NCBI GenBank assembly: GCA_016718825.1
Contig: JADKCL010000007.1
Location: 186,001 to 250,000 of the forward strand
Direction of reading: 5' to 3'
DNA from: Bacteroidota bacterium
Lineage (GTDB): Bacteria; Bacteroidota; Bacteroidia; J057; JADKCL01
Length of the DNA stretch: 64,000 bases
The notes beneath the pieces are model-generated. The model ran no database searches. It saw only the letters and a list, made by a program, of their open reading frames with translations, and had not been told where the DNA came from. Every line of letters begins with the position of its first letter. The first letter of the stretch is position 1. Positions 26,869-36,007 of this stretch are shown here, in pieces. The translations under genes were made by a program, and so were the position numbers.

Positions 26869-27909
26869 TCAAACATCTGGTTCAAATATCTCGAGCACTT
26901 TGGCAGCGACGCCTTCATCTGCAAGCAATTGCTGAAAAACAGCTGCCTCGACCATTTTTGCCGAATCCTTGGCGATCGCGGGAACATCTAAATTTGTGCG
27001 TGTCGCGTTGACCCAGTCAAACTTTGATCCTTTTACGGCCGCCACAACCGTCAATTGATTCCTGATTTTTCGGTTGTCGATGGCGATTCCTTTGAGCGTG
27101 GCATATTTTCCGAGCGCTTTCAACAGGCCTTTGCGAATGCCATTGATCAAGGAGCCGCCGTAGATGAGTTCGTCAAAATTGGCGTAGGTGACAATCTCCG
27201 TTTTGCTCAGCCAACAATCCAAATAGGCAATGCAAATTTTGTAGGAATAAGCGCCAATTGTCTCCTCCAAATCCAGCCGAAAGAGGGTTTTTCCATGCAG
27301 TTGTTCGCTGAGTTTGCGGTCCATCAACTGGGACAAGCCTGAAGGATAATCCATCTGAATGGCCTGAGGTTCAGTAGTCGTAAGGTCATGGAGTACAATC
27401 TTGAGCCGTGTTTCGATGTAGGCATAATTCTGAAGAAAACTGCCGTACATTTCCCGACCAAGCTGAACGTTTTGGAAGATGTCGGGGTCGATGTTGAAGG
27501 AGATCGCAAGCTTTCCGACACCCTGCATCGTTTCTGCTGCGGACAATTCATAAACGCCTTTTCGGGAAACCAATTCTGCTTTGTGATTCGGCGTCGAAAT
27601 CACCATTTGAACTTGTTCTGAAAGGGCAATCAGCACTGGAATTCCCAAATTTTGGAAGTAACGCTTCGGATCGCCCATATTTTTCCAACATTCCAAAACC
27701 GGGGAAACCAAGATGTCGTCGGCCACAATTTGGACCTGTTGGTCGGGGAGGAACGTGATCCGAACCGTAATTTTCTCCGTGGAGAATTGCAGCAGGTCAT
27801 CGAGCAAATAGCCCAACAGATTCTTCAATCCGCGGTGGGACAATTCTCCGACATACATTCCCGGTCGTCTGCGAATGGCCTCGAAGGGTGTCATTTCTAT
27901 TGGTTCCAT
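26869..27909 (-). CDS. stand-alone GyrB/ParE-like protein (GHKL plus transducer, no Toprim), ATP site degenerate
   Basis: 346 residues from ATG 27909. The N-terminus FEAIRRRPGMYVGELSHRGLKNLL is the hallmark of type II topoisomerase B subunits (KRPGMYIG). The second half matches the transducer domain: YANFDELIYGGSLINGIRKGLLKALGKYA, KIRNQLTVVAAVKGSKFDW, ATRTNLDVPAIA. The expected N-box Glu and Asn are replaced (GYLLDDLLQF instead of YEVVDNSIDE), and no DNGRGIP-like G1 box is visible. There is no Toprim or C-terminal domain. So this is a truncated paralog unlikely to hydrolyse ATP or to work as gyrase; a regulatory or adaptor role is a guess. Followed by an SseB-like gene. Confidence 0.8.
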   Translation of the reverse strand: MEPIEMTPFEAIRRRPGMYVGELSHRGLKNLLGYLLDDLLQFSTEKITVRITFLPDQQVQIVADDILVSPVLECWKNMGDPKRYFQNLGIPVLIALSEQVQMVISTPNHKAELVSRKGVYELSAAETMQGVGKLAISFNIDPDIFQNVQLGREMYGSFLQNYAYIETRLKIVLHDLTTTEPQAIQMDYPSGLSQLMDRKLSEQLHGKTLFRLDLEETIGAYSYKICIAYLDCWLSKTEIVTYANFDELIYGGSLINGIRKGLLKALGKYATLKGIAIDNRKIRNQLTVVAAVKGSKFDWVNATRTNLDVPAIAKDSAKMVEAAVFQQLLADEGVAAKVLEIFEPDV

Positions 27910-27927
27910 GGATTTTTTTGGGTTGAA

Positions 27928-28266
27928 TTAAACCTCCTCCAAAACCGAATTCCCCTTTGAACAATCCCCCGAAGTCCATTCCCAGGTTTCATGCAGCCTG
28001 ATTTTTCCATTCGGCAGAATCTCCGGAACGGAGGTGCAAATGCCTGTCATCAATTCGCCGTGAATATTGACTTGGTGGTAGCGCATGTCGATCTTGCCAT
28101 CGGCATCGACGAGACCGATCAAGTGGCCTTGAATGATTTTCCCACCGGTATATTCAGCGGTGAGAATGTTGCCCGACTGTTGATAATGAAATTGCGTTTC
28201 GCTGCTTGTCTCGCCATTGGCTGTGTTGGCAACCGGGCGGAAGACTTTGTTGTGGTAATGGATCAT
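27928..28266 (-). CDS. small lipocalin-like cytoplasmic protein
   Basis: 112 residues from ATG 28266 (MIHYHNKVFRPV), where homology-like sequence begins; the frame to 28323 overlaps the upstream gene. A run of short beta-strands (FHYQQSGNILTAEYTGGKIIQGHLIGLVDADGKIDMRYHQVN...GKIRLHETWEW) suggests a small beta-barrel. Similar proteins are sometimes labelled N-acetylglutamate synthase in databases, which I think is a mislabel; no acetyltransferase motif is present. Same strand as and 18 bp upstream of the GyrB-like gene. Confidence 0.7.
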   Translation of the reverse strand: MIHYHNKVFRPVANTANGETSSETQFHYQQSGNILTAEYTGGKIIQGHLIGLVDADGKIDMRYHQVNIHGELMTGICTSVPEILPNGKIRLHETWEWTSGDCSKGNSVLEEV

Positions 28267-28309
28267 TTTGAAATTGGATTCGAAGAGAATTACAATGCAA
28301 TGGCCGGAT

Positions 28310-29284
28310 TCACAAGTCCGCAATCAACTGCTCCAAGGCCTGCTTGACGCTCGGGAAGTGCGTGCCCACACGCGGGTCCATGATGTTGCCTCCAAAACCC
28401 GTGTATTCCTCCGATGCCTCTGGGGCCAACTTCTTCAGTCTGTTTTTGAGTTCCTTGGGTTTGAAAACACGCAAGGTCCAAATGCAGATGACTTTGGTGA
28501 AATCGTCCTCCTCCTTGCTGCCGATCTTCTCCAACAACAATTCCTTGGTTTCCTCCGAATCGTTAGCGATCATCGCCCGTGCTGCCGAAATACGGTTGTG
28601 ACGGTTGTTGCTGTCTTGAAAGAAGGGGAGAACCTGCTTCTCGTATCCTGTCAACCGCAAATGGAAAATCGTTTCCAAGGCGACGTGCTGCATGAAAAAG
28701 TCATTGATTTCACCGTCCTCAAAGCCGGCCGGCTTCTTCGCCAATTGTTCATCGATCCACGCACGGATGGGGGCTTCGTCGAATTTCAAGCGATGCGCCT
28801 TGTTGAAAATCGCCTGCATCGTCATCTCAAAGATGTCGACAGAGATTTTGGTTTGATGGTAGGAATGCCGGTAGGTCGCAAAAACATCGCCTGAATCGCG
28901 GTAGGCAAAACCCGTGGTGGGCGTCGGGATGCAATACTCACCCTTCTTGTTTTTCTTGAGGAAAAAGTAGCATTCGCTGCTGTCGGGCAGGTGGAATTCA
29001 GGACCATGGCCTGCCGAATTGCTCGTCATTTCCAAAAAATAGAAATTGGTAATTTCCAGGTCCTCCGGCAAATTTCCTCCCCCAAATTGCTGCCGGATAT
29101 GAATCTTGGCGCCCTTGTGTTCGTCCACGGAAATCACATCCGCCAAGACAAAATAGTCGGCCTCGCGGATCACGGCATCCATCCACGGTTCGTCCCAAGT
29201 CGTTGCCTGAACTTGCGTCGCAGCGGTAATCATGAGTAGGATGCCCAAGAATGTCCATTGAAAGTAGCGCATCTGTTTTTGCAT
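28310..29284 (-). CDS. secreted protein with HEAT-like helical C-terminal half
   Basis: 324 residues from ATG 29284; the signal peptide reads FQWTFLGILLMITAATQVQA. Residues 30-150 form a beta-rich domain (ADYFVLADVISVDEHKGAKIHIRQQFG; SSECYFFLKKNKKGEYCI) of the kind that begins many Bacteroidota secreted proteins. Residues 165-320 are paired helices (MQHVALETIFHLRLTGYEKQVLPFF; RISAARAMIANDSEETKELLLEKIG) like HEAT repeats. Periplasmic; function unknown. 43 bp upstream of 27928-28266. Confidence 0.72.
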   Translation of the reverse strand: MQKQMRYFQWTFLGILLMITAATQVQATTWDEPWMDAVIREADYFVLADVISVDEHKGAKIHIRQQFGGGNLPEDLEITNFYFLEMTSNSAGHGPEFHLPDSSECYFFLKKNKKGEYCIPTPTTGFAYRDSGDVFATYRHSYHQTKISVDIFEMTMQAIFNKAHRLKFDEAPIRAWIDEQLAKKPAGFEDGEINDFFMQHVALETIFHLRLTGYEKQVLPFFQDSNNRHNRISAARAMIANDSEETKELLLEKIGSKEEDDFTKVICIWTLRVFKPKELKNRLKKLAPEASEEYTGFGGNIMDPRVGTHFPSVKQALEQLIADL

Positions 29285-29570
29285 TTAAGGGTTGCCAATG
29301 CCGTGAGAACCAAACTGTGGGCGCACAACCAAGCGCGTGCGCAAGTCCAATCCACCACGATTTTTGTCCAATTTCTGCAAAATTTGCGGAGCTTGCAAGC
29401 GGTCAAATCAGGCATCACAGGGAGAGTTGCGATTGCGATGTTGGAGGAACGGAACGATGCAGATATTCAGCGCTGCTGTTGAGGATTTCGCATCTTTTCC
29501 TTTGGGTGATTCAGCTCGGCGATACCCTGGCAACGCACGCGAAATGGAGTTTTAGATAGGTTTTGCGGAC
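29285..29570. other. 286-bp gap, nothing recognised
   Basis: The upstream region of 28310-29284 and the downstream region of 29571-30029. No promoter box of the TAnnTTTG type, hairpin or coding sequence was convincing. Confidence 0.4.
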
Positions 29571-30029
29571 TTACTTCCCTTCGGCCGCAGCTTTGGGTAT
29601 TTCCCGCCAAGTATAGCTTTTCTGTACGATTTTCCAGCTTCCTTCATACTTCAACAGGAGAAAATAGTCCGTAAAAACGCGCCAATTCGGGATGACAATC
29701 TCGGCTTTGGCGATGGCGGCATCCTTTTCATAGTCGATCGAAATGATGCGTCCGATGCGGTTGGCTTTTTCGCCTAGCTTGATGTTAGCGATATACGTTT
29801 CCCCCGAACGAATGCGCAGACTGTCCTGATCGGTGACCGTGTACAGGTTGAAATCCGGATGAAATGCCCGTATCAAGCGGTCCGGTTCGCCATTGGCTGT
29901 CCCCTCGATATAGTCCATCAACGTAGCGGTGATCAGGGCAAACTCGGATTTGCTGTCCGCGGTTTGGGAGAATGCGATTTGCCCAGTGAAAAGCAACAAC
30001 CCGAGTGTCAAAACCTTGGGGAATTTCAT
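29571..30029 (-). CDS. secreted NTF2-fold protein (putative lumazine-binding type)
   Basis: 152 residues from ATG 30029, preceded by GGAAGAAAG; the longer frame to 30137 would precede the signal peptide KFPKVLTLGLLLFTGQIAFSQ. The domain DYIEGTANGEPDRLIRAFHPDFNLYTV ... IDYEKDAAIAKAEIVIPNWRVFTDYFLLLKYEGSWKIVQKSYTW is the cone-shaped NTF2/SnoaL fold labelled putative lumazine-binding. Members bind small molecules or act as isomerases; the ligand is unknown. Periplasmic. Divergent from the histidine kinase. Confidence 0.82.
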   Translation of the reverse strand: MKFPKVLTLGLLLFTGQIAFSQTADSKSEFALITATLMDYIEGTANGEPDRLIRAFHPDFNLYTVTDQDSLRIRSGETYIANIKLGEKANRIGRIISIDYEKDAAIAKAEIVIPNWRVFTDYFLLLKYEGSWKIVQKSYTWREIPKAAAEGK

Positions 30030-30222
30030 CTTTCTTCCTGTTGTAAAGCCCATTTTAGTCAATTGCACCATGATCATGGCACCTGTCAAGGCAAATGAAC
30101 TGAAATTTCCCGATAGCCGACTTACTTTTTGCAGCATGCTGAAACCTTTGCATGAATGACAATTCTCCGAAATCCATTATCTTGCTGCATCGAAGATTTG
30201 TCACAAGATTAAAATTCCCAAG

Positions 30223-32529
30223 ATGGCATTGCAGGTGCCCAAAAATAGCTTCTTGGCGCAGTTTTGCAAGATTGCAGGCTTGTTGCTCCTGATGGCTTTG
30301 CAATTGGGTATATGGAGCCGCGTCGATGCTGCTGCACCAATTTGTATCAAAGGCGTTGCAGACCTCAGAGGCATTGATTTTGAACATACAGGAGCAATTC
30401 GGCTCGATGGCGAATGGGAATTTTTTTGGGATCAATTGTTGCCAACCGTTGATGGGCCCACCCAGGACAGCTTCACCAATGTCCCTGGAATGTGGACGGC
30501 ATCCGGGCGCAAAGGGCAGGGGTTTGCATCTTACCGGTTGAAAGTCTTATTGCCAAAAGGGCTTGCAAGCATTGGCCTCAAAATGCCCGAATTTTCGACG
30601 GCTTACGAACTCTGGGTGAATGGCATTTCCAAGGCCAAAAATGGAACGGTGAGCAAGGTTCCCGATCAAGGCGAGGCAGCCTATGAACCATTGCTTTTCT
30701 TTTTAACCTCTCCGGAGGACACGCTTGACTTCGTGCTCCATGTCTCCAATTATCATTTTTACACCGGAGGTGTCCCGCAATCGATCATCATTGGAAACTA
30801 CGAAGTACTGGCATCGCTCCGCGAATCACAGGTAGCCTACGGCGCGATGCTTTTTGGCATCCTCCTCATTATCGGCATGTTCCATTTGGGGATCTACTTC
30901 TTCCGCCCCAAGGAAAAGTACAATCTTTATTACAGTCTGTATTGCCTGCTTTTGGCTGCCAATACACTATTTGTCACCGAACGCTGGATCTTTGCTTTAG
31001 CCGGACCGTCGGTATGGCCCTTGCTCTACAAGGTCTATATTTCGATGGTCTACTTGGTTTTGCTGATGCTCATTTTGTTTTACAGTGCGTTTTTCCAGCC
31101 GGTGATTGCGCAGTGGGTCAAGCGGGCCATGGGTGCAATTTTTGTACTTCAGGCATTGTTGGTATTGGTACTGCCCACCCAAATCGGGTCTTGGTTGGAA
31201 CCGATTGCGGGGATTAACCTGATGACTGCAGGGTTCATCGCGATTTTCATTTTTGCAAAGGCAATTTGGCAAAAAAAGGAGGGCGCCATCGTGATTGCCA
31301 TCTGCAACGTGATCTTCTTGGCTTGTTTTGTGCTCGACGGTCAGCTTTCCGCCAACCAAATTTCCGGCATCCATCTTTCCCACTATGTCACGGTGCTGTA
31401 TGTGATTGCGATCTCCCTGATCCTTTCGCGCCGTATCGCCAACGCCTTCAACAAGGTAGAGACGCTCTCCGTGGACCTCCAATCGGCAAACGATGGCCTC
31501 CTTGACCTCAACAAAAATCTGGAAGCCGAGGTCAAAGCGCGCACCCGGCAGGTGCTCCAACAAGAAAAAATGGCTGCCCTCGGGCAACTGACGGCCAACA
31601 TCGCCCACGAAATCAATACGCCGATGGGCGCCATCAAAGCATCCATCGAGATGCTCGACGTTTCCTACCGCAATGCTTTGAAACTGTTTCCCAAGGCGTT
31701 GGAAGCGTTGAACGTGCAAGAACGTGAGACCTTGTTGGGGATGCTTTCGGAAATGCTTTCCAGAAAAGAGCCACTCTCTTCCCGCGAAGAACGCCAAAAG
31801 CGCCAAGCCGTCAGCCAAGCCTTGGAAGCCGCTGGCGTTCCCGATGCAGCGATTCTGGCGTCTAAATTCTCCCATGCTGGAATTTTTGATTTTGATGCAG
31901 ACCGGCTTGCCTTGCTGTCAAAGTCAGGAATCGGCAATGCATTGGCCTATTTGTTTGAGAATTTCGAACAAATCTCCGCTGCGCAAAATATCCAGATTGC
32001 CTTGGAGCGGGTAAACAAGATCATGTTTGCCATCAAACTTTATTCCAGGGGTGGTTCTGCGACGACGAAGTCCGAAGTGAATTTGGAGCATGCCATTCAA
32101 AGCGTCACTTCACTTTATGGCAGTTGGTTCAAAAAGGGCATTGTGCTTCAAACCGATTTTGGGGTGATGCCGCCGCTCCTTTGTTTTGCCGATGAGCTGC
32201 TGCAAGTTTGGACGAATCTGATTTTGAACGCAGTCCAAGCGATGGGAAGCTCTGGCACCTTGGAAATTGCCACGCGACAAGACGGCAACAATGCGGTCAT
32301 CACCATTGCAGACACTGGTCCAGGAATCCCCCCGGAAAACTTGGAAAAGATTTTCGACCCGTTTTTTACCACAAAAGTTTCTGGCGAAGGCAGCGGACTT
32401 GGGCTGGACATTGTGCGTACCATTGTGACGCGCCATGAGGGTACCATTGCTGTCAAAAGTGAACCGGGCAAAACCGTTTTCACCGTGACGATTCCCAACC
32501 CTCCTCCACGTATTTCCCAACCCACCTAA
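30223..32529 (+). CDS. 7TMR-DISM sensor histidine kinase
   Basis: 768 residues. A signal/first helix is followed by a jelly-roll extracellular domain (residues 45-190: LDGEWEFFWDQLL, FASYRLKVLLP, YELWVNGI) typical of 7TMR-DISM extracellular domains. Seven membrane helices follow (about 200-400), then a coiled coil (ANAFNKVETLSVDLQSANDGLLDLNKNLEAEV). The kinase core has the phospho-acceptor His462 in NIAHEINTPMG, an N-box NLILNAVQAM, and G-boxes DTGPGIPPEN and GEGSGLGLDIV, so it looks active. A long insert between H and N boxes (about residues 480-610) is unusual. No adjacent regulator with a DNA-binding domain; 33648-34778 (REC-cyclase) is close but on the other strand. Four bases before 32534. 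Confidence 0.93.
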   Translation: MALQVPKNSFLAQFCKIAGLLLLMALQLGIWSRVDAAAPICIKGVADLRGIDFEHTGAIRLDGEWEFFWDQLLPTVDGPTQDSFTNVPGMWTASGRKGQGFASYRLKVLLPKGLASIGLKMPEFSTAYELWVNGISKAKNGTVSKVPDQGEAAYEPLLFFLTSPEDTLDFVLHVSNYHFYTGGVPQSIIIGNYEVLASLRESQVAYGAMLFGILLIIGMFHLGIYFFRPKEKYNLYYSLYCLLLAANTLFVTERWIFALAGPSVWPLLYKVYISMVYLVLLMLILFYSAFFQPVIAQWVKRAMGAIFVLQALLVLVLPTQIGSWLEPIAGINLMTAGFIAIFIFAKAIWQKKEGAIVIAICNVIFLACFVLDGQLSANQISGIHLSHYVTVLYVIAISLILSRRIANAFNKVETLSVDLQSANDGLLDLNKNLEAEVKARTRQVLQQEKMAALGQLTANIAHEINTPMGAIKASIEMLDVSYRNALKLFPKALEALNVQERETLLGMLSEMLSRKEPLSSREERQKRQAVSQALEAAGVPDAAILASKFSHAGIFDFDADRLALLSKSGIGNALAYLFENFEQISAAQNIQIALERVNKIMFAIKLYSRGGSATTKSEVNLEHAIQSVTSLYGSWFKKGIVLQTDFGVMPPLLCFADELLQVWTNLILNAVQAMGSSGTLEIATRQDGNNAVITIADTGPGIPPENLEKIFDPFFTTKVSGEGSGLGLDIVRTIVTRHEGTIAVKSEPGKTVFTVTIPNPPPRISQPT

Positions 32530-32533
32530 GAAT

Positions 32534-33613
32534 ATGAAAACGTCAAAATCAACCACAGAAAGAGCCTGGTTGGCATCTTCGGATGCAGAATACAAGGCAT
32601 TGAAGCTCCAAAAAGGGACCGTCGAACCCTGGGAAGACGGCATGCGCACCACAGGAGGAAGCGGAACCTATGAATGGTGGTATTTTGATGGCAAGTTGGC
32701 GGATGGTTCCACACTTGTTATCGGTTTTTACACCAAACTGCTCACGAATTTGCAGGCAGGGATTCAACCCGTAATTATGGTCAATCTTGACTACGAAGAC
32801 GGCACCAAAATTGAAAAGCGGATTGAATATTCTGAAAGTGAGTGGACCGCACACACTGACCAATGTAATGTCTCCATCGGTGCCAACTATTTTCGCGGCG
32901 ACCTGGAGAAATACGAGATTCATTTTGAAGACGATGAGCTCACTTTGGATATTCAGCTGCACCGCGAAACGATGAGTTGGCGCCCGGAGACCGGGTATAT
33001 GATGTTTGGCGAAGAAGGTGATTATTTTGCGTGGGTGGTGGCAGTGCCGCAAGGCGAGGCTACGGTTTCCTATACCTACAATGGCCAAGAAGTCACCACC
33101 ACGGGTTCTTGCTACCATGACCACAATTGGGGTAACAAGAGTCTTGCTGAACTGATCAATCATTGGTATTGGGCGCGTGCTGAGATGGGCCCCTATTCCG
33201 TGATCGCCTCGGAAATCATTGCCGAAAAGGCTTATGCTTATGATTCATTGGTGGTTTTCAACCTTTCCAAGGATGGTAAGCTCTTGCAAGACAATGGCCT
33301 GAATGTAAAATTGTTGCGTGTGTTTCCTTTGCCCGAGGAAAGCACAGGCAAACTTGTGAGCAAGGAGGTTCATTTTGTTTACGAAGACGATCAAAATCGT
33401 TACGAATTGAAACTTGTGATCGAGAAAACCTTGCTGGGCACGTATCTCGCAGAGGGTCCGATGCGGATGTTGTCCTTGCTGCTCACAGGCAATGAGGCCG
33501 CTTACATGCGGTTCACAGGTGCGGCAACCCTGAGGGTTTATGAAAACGGAAATCTTCAAGCAACGTACGAAAATGATGCGGCTGTTTGGGAACTGATGTA
33601 CTTTGGAAAGTAG
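32534..33613 (+). CDS. CrtC/AttH-like lipocalin-domain protein (carotenoid 1,2-hydratase family)
   Basis: 359 residues from ATG 32534, only four bases after the kinase stop, so cotranscribed with it. Family motifs: YEWWYFDGKLADGSTLVIGFYTK near the N-terminus and GSCYHDHNWGN mid-protein, the signature of the hydroxyneurosporene-synthase/AttH fold (two lipocalin-like barrels). In phototrophs the enzyme hydrates carotenoids; here no other carotenoid gene is in view, so the substrate is open. No signal peptide. The link to a 7TMR-DISM kinase suggests that both handle a lipophilic or carbohydrate signal, but that is inference. Confidence 0.85.
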   Translation: MKTSKSTTERAWLASSDAEYKALKLQKGTVEPWEDGMRTTGGSGTYEWWYFDGKLADGSTLVIGFYTKLLTNLQAGIQPVIMVNLDYEDGTKIEKRIEYSESEWTAHTDQCNVSIGANYFRGDLEKYEIHFEDDELTLDIQLHRETMSWRPETGYMMFGEEGDYFAWVVAVPQGEATVSYTYNGQEVTTTGSCYHDHNWGNKSLAELINHWYWARAEMGPYSVIASEIIAEKAYAYDSLVVFNLSKDGKLLQDNGLNVKLLRVFPLPEESTGKLVSKEVHFVYEDDQNRYELKLVIEKTLLGTYLAEGPMRMLSLLLTGNEAAYMRFTGAATLRVYENGNLQATYENDAAVWELMYFGK

Positions 33614-33647
33614 GGTGGGGGAGGAGGTCTGAAAGACCTGTTTGCCC

Positions 33648-34778
33648 TCAGTCCTCCACAAAATACATGTCGATTTCCCCTTTGTTTTTGGCCAAAACCT
33701 TTCCGCGATGCACACAACGGAAATGGTCCTTGACCAAGGCATAAGTTGCGCCAGAAATATTGACTTTACCGATTTCTCCGCTGCTTTCCATCCGGGAGGC
33801 AAGGTTTACGGCATCGCCCCAAACGTCGTAGGCAAACTTCCTTTTGCCAATGACGCCGGCAATCAAGTCGCCGGTATTTACGCCAATGCGTAATTCCCAA
33901 GCTTTCAGGCCGTTGGATTGCCGAATGGAATTCCATTCTCGGACCCATTGCCGAATCTCCAAGGCTGCGCGTACCGCGTCCACAGCATTGGTGGTGTTTT
34001 TCACAGGCAGCCCGCCGGCGCACATATAGGCATCGCCGATCGTCTTGATTTTTTCGAGGTCGTGCCGGCCAATGATTTCGTCAAATGCCGTGAAGCATTC
34101 ATTCAAGGTTTGTACAAGTTCTTGCGGACTGATCGCTGAAGACGAGGTGGTAAATGACTGGAAATCAGTAAATAAAACGGATACCATTTCGTAATAGCGT
34201 GGCGTGGCCTCGCCCTTTTGTTTCAATTCGGCGGCGATTTCCTCGGGCAGAATATTCAACAACAATTCCTCGCTTTTTTCTTTTTCGCGCTGAAGCTCCT
34301 GGGTTCGCTCCGCAATAAGGAGTTCTAATTCGTGGTTATGCCGTTCCAACAACCGATGCTGCGCATCCAATTGCCGCTCCTGAAAGAACCCCTTGATGGC
34401 TTCCCGCACGGTCAAAATCAAGTCGTGGCCTTCCCAAGGTTTGGCGATATAGCGGTAAAGGTTGGCATGATTGACCGCCTCGGTCACCGCCTCAAGATCC
34501 GCTTGGCCCGTAAGCAGCACAGTATAGGTCGCAGGCGTCACTTGGTGAATGCGTTGGAGCAGTTCATGCCCCTTGATTCCGGGCATGATTTGATCTGCAA
34601 TCACAATCGGAATCGTATCTCCGGCATCGAGGAGTTCGGCAATCAATTCCAAGGCTTCCTCTCCGCTTTCGGCCAACTCAATCACATATTGATTTCCGAA
34701 ATCTCGCCCCAACTGCGACTTGAGTCCGTTGAGCACGACCCTTTCATCGTCCACACATAAAATGATCCCGTTTCCCAT
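33648..34778 (-). CDS. response regulator fused to a class III adenylate/guanylate cyclase
   Basis: 376 residues from ATG 34778. Residues 1-125 are a receiver domain with acidic pair DD10-11, phospho-acceptor Asp62 (VIADQIMPG), Thr in LLTGQAD and Lys in YIAKPWEG. A coiled coil follows (about 130-175, ERTQELQREKEKSEELLLNILP), then a class III cyclase: VSVLFTDFQSFT (first metal Asp), LEKIKTIGDAYMC (second metal Asp and purine-site Lys), LRIGVNTGDLIAGVIG and YDVWGDAVNLASRME (Asn/Arg transition-state residues). The catalytic set looks complete. Phosphorylation would gate cyclic-nucleotide synthesis. A partner kinase may be 30223-32529; the Crp-like gene at 36246 might sense the product. Both links are inference. 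Confidence 0.9.
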   Translation of the reverse strand: MGNGIILCVDDERVVLNGLKSQLGRDFGNQYVIELAESGEEALELIAELLDAGDTIPIVIADQIMPGIKGHELLQRIHQVTPATYTVLLTGQADLEAVTEAVNHANLYRYIAKPWEGHDLILTVREAIKGFFQERQLDAQHRLLERHNHELELLIAERTQELQREKEKSEELLLNILPEEIAAELKQKGEATPRYYEMVSVLFTDFQSFTTSSSAISPQELVQTLNECFTAFDEIIGRHDLEKIKTIGDAYMCAGGLPVKNTTNAVDAVRAALEIRQWVREWNSIRQSNGLKAWELRIGVNTGDLIAGVIGKRKFAYDVWGDAVNLASRMESSGEIGKVNISGATYALVKDHFRCVHRGKVLAKNKGEIDMYFVED

Positions 34779-34991
34779 AACTCAATTCCTCATCAGCGCT
34801 GCGTTGCGATTCCTGTCAGCCGTTTTCAGAGCGCTTTGCAGTCCACGATTCTGCGTCAACGCCCCAATTCCCGGCGGATGAAATTAAACAAAATTGAGGG
34901 AAGTCCAATGCTGCGGCGGGATGAATTTGGGATCTTTCAGCCCCCCGACACGATCTTAACCCAAGTCAATGAACCCCGTTCTGCAGCACCC

Positions 34992-34999
34992 TAACTTTG
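34992..34999 (+). promoter_or_regulatory. -7 box of the MDR oxidoreductase gene
   Basis: TAACTTTG fits TAnnTTTG and lies 31 bases before the ATG. The -33 region has no clear TTG, so this is a partial match. Confidence 0.45.
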
Positions 35000-35029
35000 C
35001 CTCATTGTTCAATTACACACTGAAAATCA

Positions 35030-36007
35030 ATGAATATGAAAGCTGTTTCCTGCACAAAATACGGCGCGCCTGATGTGCTGCAACGCGTAGAATTGCCCGT
35101 TCCAACGCCCAAGTCCGGCGAAGTGCTTGTGCGCATTTTGAATACGACCGTGACGGCAGCGGACTTGATGATGCGCACAGGGTTGCCGGTAATCGGAAGG
35201 CTGTATCTGGGCATCAGAAGGCCGAATAAACCCGTGTTTGGTTTTGATTTTGCAGGCGAAGTCATAGGTCTCGGGCCGGATGTCACCGCCTTCAAAGTCG
35301 GTCAACGGGTCTTTGGTGGCACCACCGAACTCGGTTGCTATGCCGAATATGCCTGCATCAAGGCCGATGACGTCATCCTGGAAATTCCCGAAGGTATTTC
35401 CTACGAACAAGCCGCGCCGGTCGCTGCATCCGCCATTACCGTTTGGAACTTCCTTAAAGGGCAAGCAAATCTTCAAGCAGGGCAGAAGGTGCTGATTTAC
35501 GGGGCATCCGGTGGATTGGGAACTTATGCCGTGCAAATCGCCAAGGCGCTCGGTGCCGAAGTCACGGCGGTCTGCAGCACTGCCAATGTCGCGTGGGTCA
35601 AGGCCCTCGGGGCGGATTTTGTGGTCGATTATACCCGGGAAAATTTTGCGAACCGCGAAGCGCAATATGACTTGATCTTCGACACCGTAGGCAAGTGCAC
35701 GTATGGGCAATGCAAGACGATCCTTTGCAAAAACGGTGTCTATTTGGCTGCCGTCCTGACTTTGCCCTTGCTGTTGAGGATGCTTTTCGGAGGATTATTG
35801 GGTAGCAAGAAGGTCAAAGTTTCGGCCACCGGCATGCTCAAGCCCAACATTCGGCTGGGATACTTCAAGGAAATTGCAAAGCTGATGGCCGACGGGAAAG
35901 TCCATTCCGTAATCGACCGGACAGTCCCGTTGGCCGAGATTGCGAATGCCCACGCCTACATCGCCCAAGGACGGAAAAAGGGAAATTTGGTGGTGTCGGT
36001 GCAATGA
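35030..36007 (+). CDS. zinc-independent MDR-family NAD(P)H-dependent oxidoreductase (quinone-reductase-like)
   Basis: 325 residues from ATG 35030 (a second ATG at 35036). Classic medium-chain dehydrogenase order: MKAVSCTKYGAPDVLQ, a GFDFAGEVIGLGPDVTAFKVGQRVFG catalytic-domain core, AAPVAASAITVWNFL, and the Rossmann motif VLIYGASGGLGTYAVQIAKALGAEV (NADP-binding AxxGxxG variety). The structural-zinc cysteines and catalytic Cys/His/Glu of alcohol dehydrogenases are absent, as in quinone oxidoreductases. The C-terminus has the family ending GRKKGNLVVSV. Cytoplasmic; substrate unknown. Confidence 0.9.
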   Translation: MNMKAVSCTKYGAPDVLQRVELPVPTPKSGEVLVRILNTTVTAADLMMRTGLPVIGRLYLGIRRPNKPVFGFDFAGEVIGLGPDVTAFKVGQRVFGGTTELGCYAEYACIKADDVILEIPEGISYEQAAPVAASAITVWNFLKGQANLQAGQKVLIYGASGGLGTYAVQIAKALGAEVTAVCSTANVAWVKALGADFVVDYTRENFANREAQYDLIFDTVGKCTYGQCKTILCKNGVYLAAVLTLPLLLRMLFGGLLGSKKVKVSATGMLKPNIRLGYFKEIAKLMADGKVHSVIDRTVPLAEIANAHAYIAQGRKKGNLVVSVQ

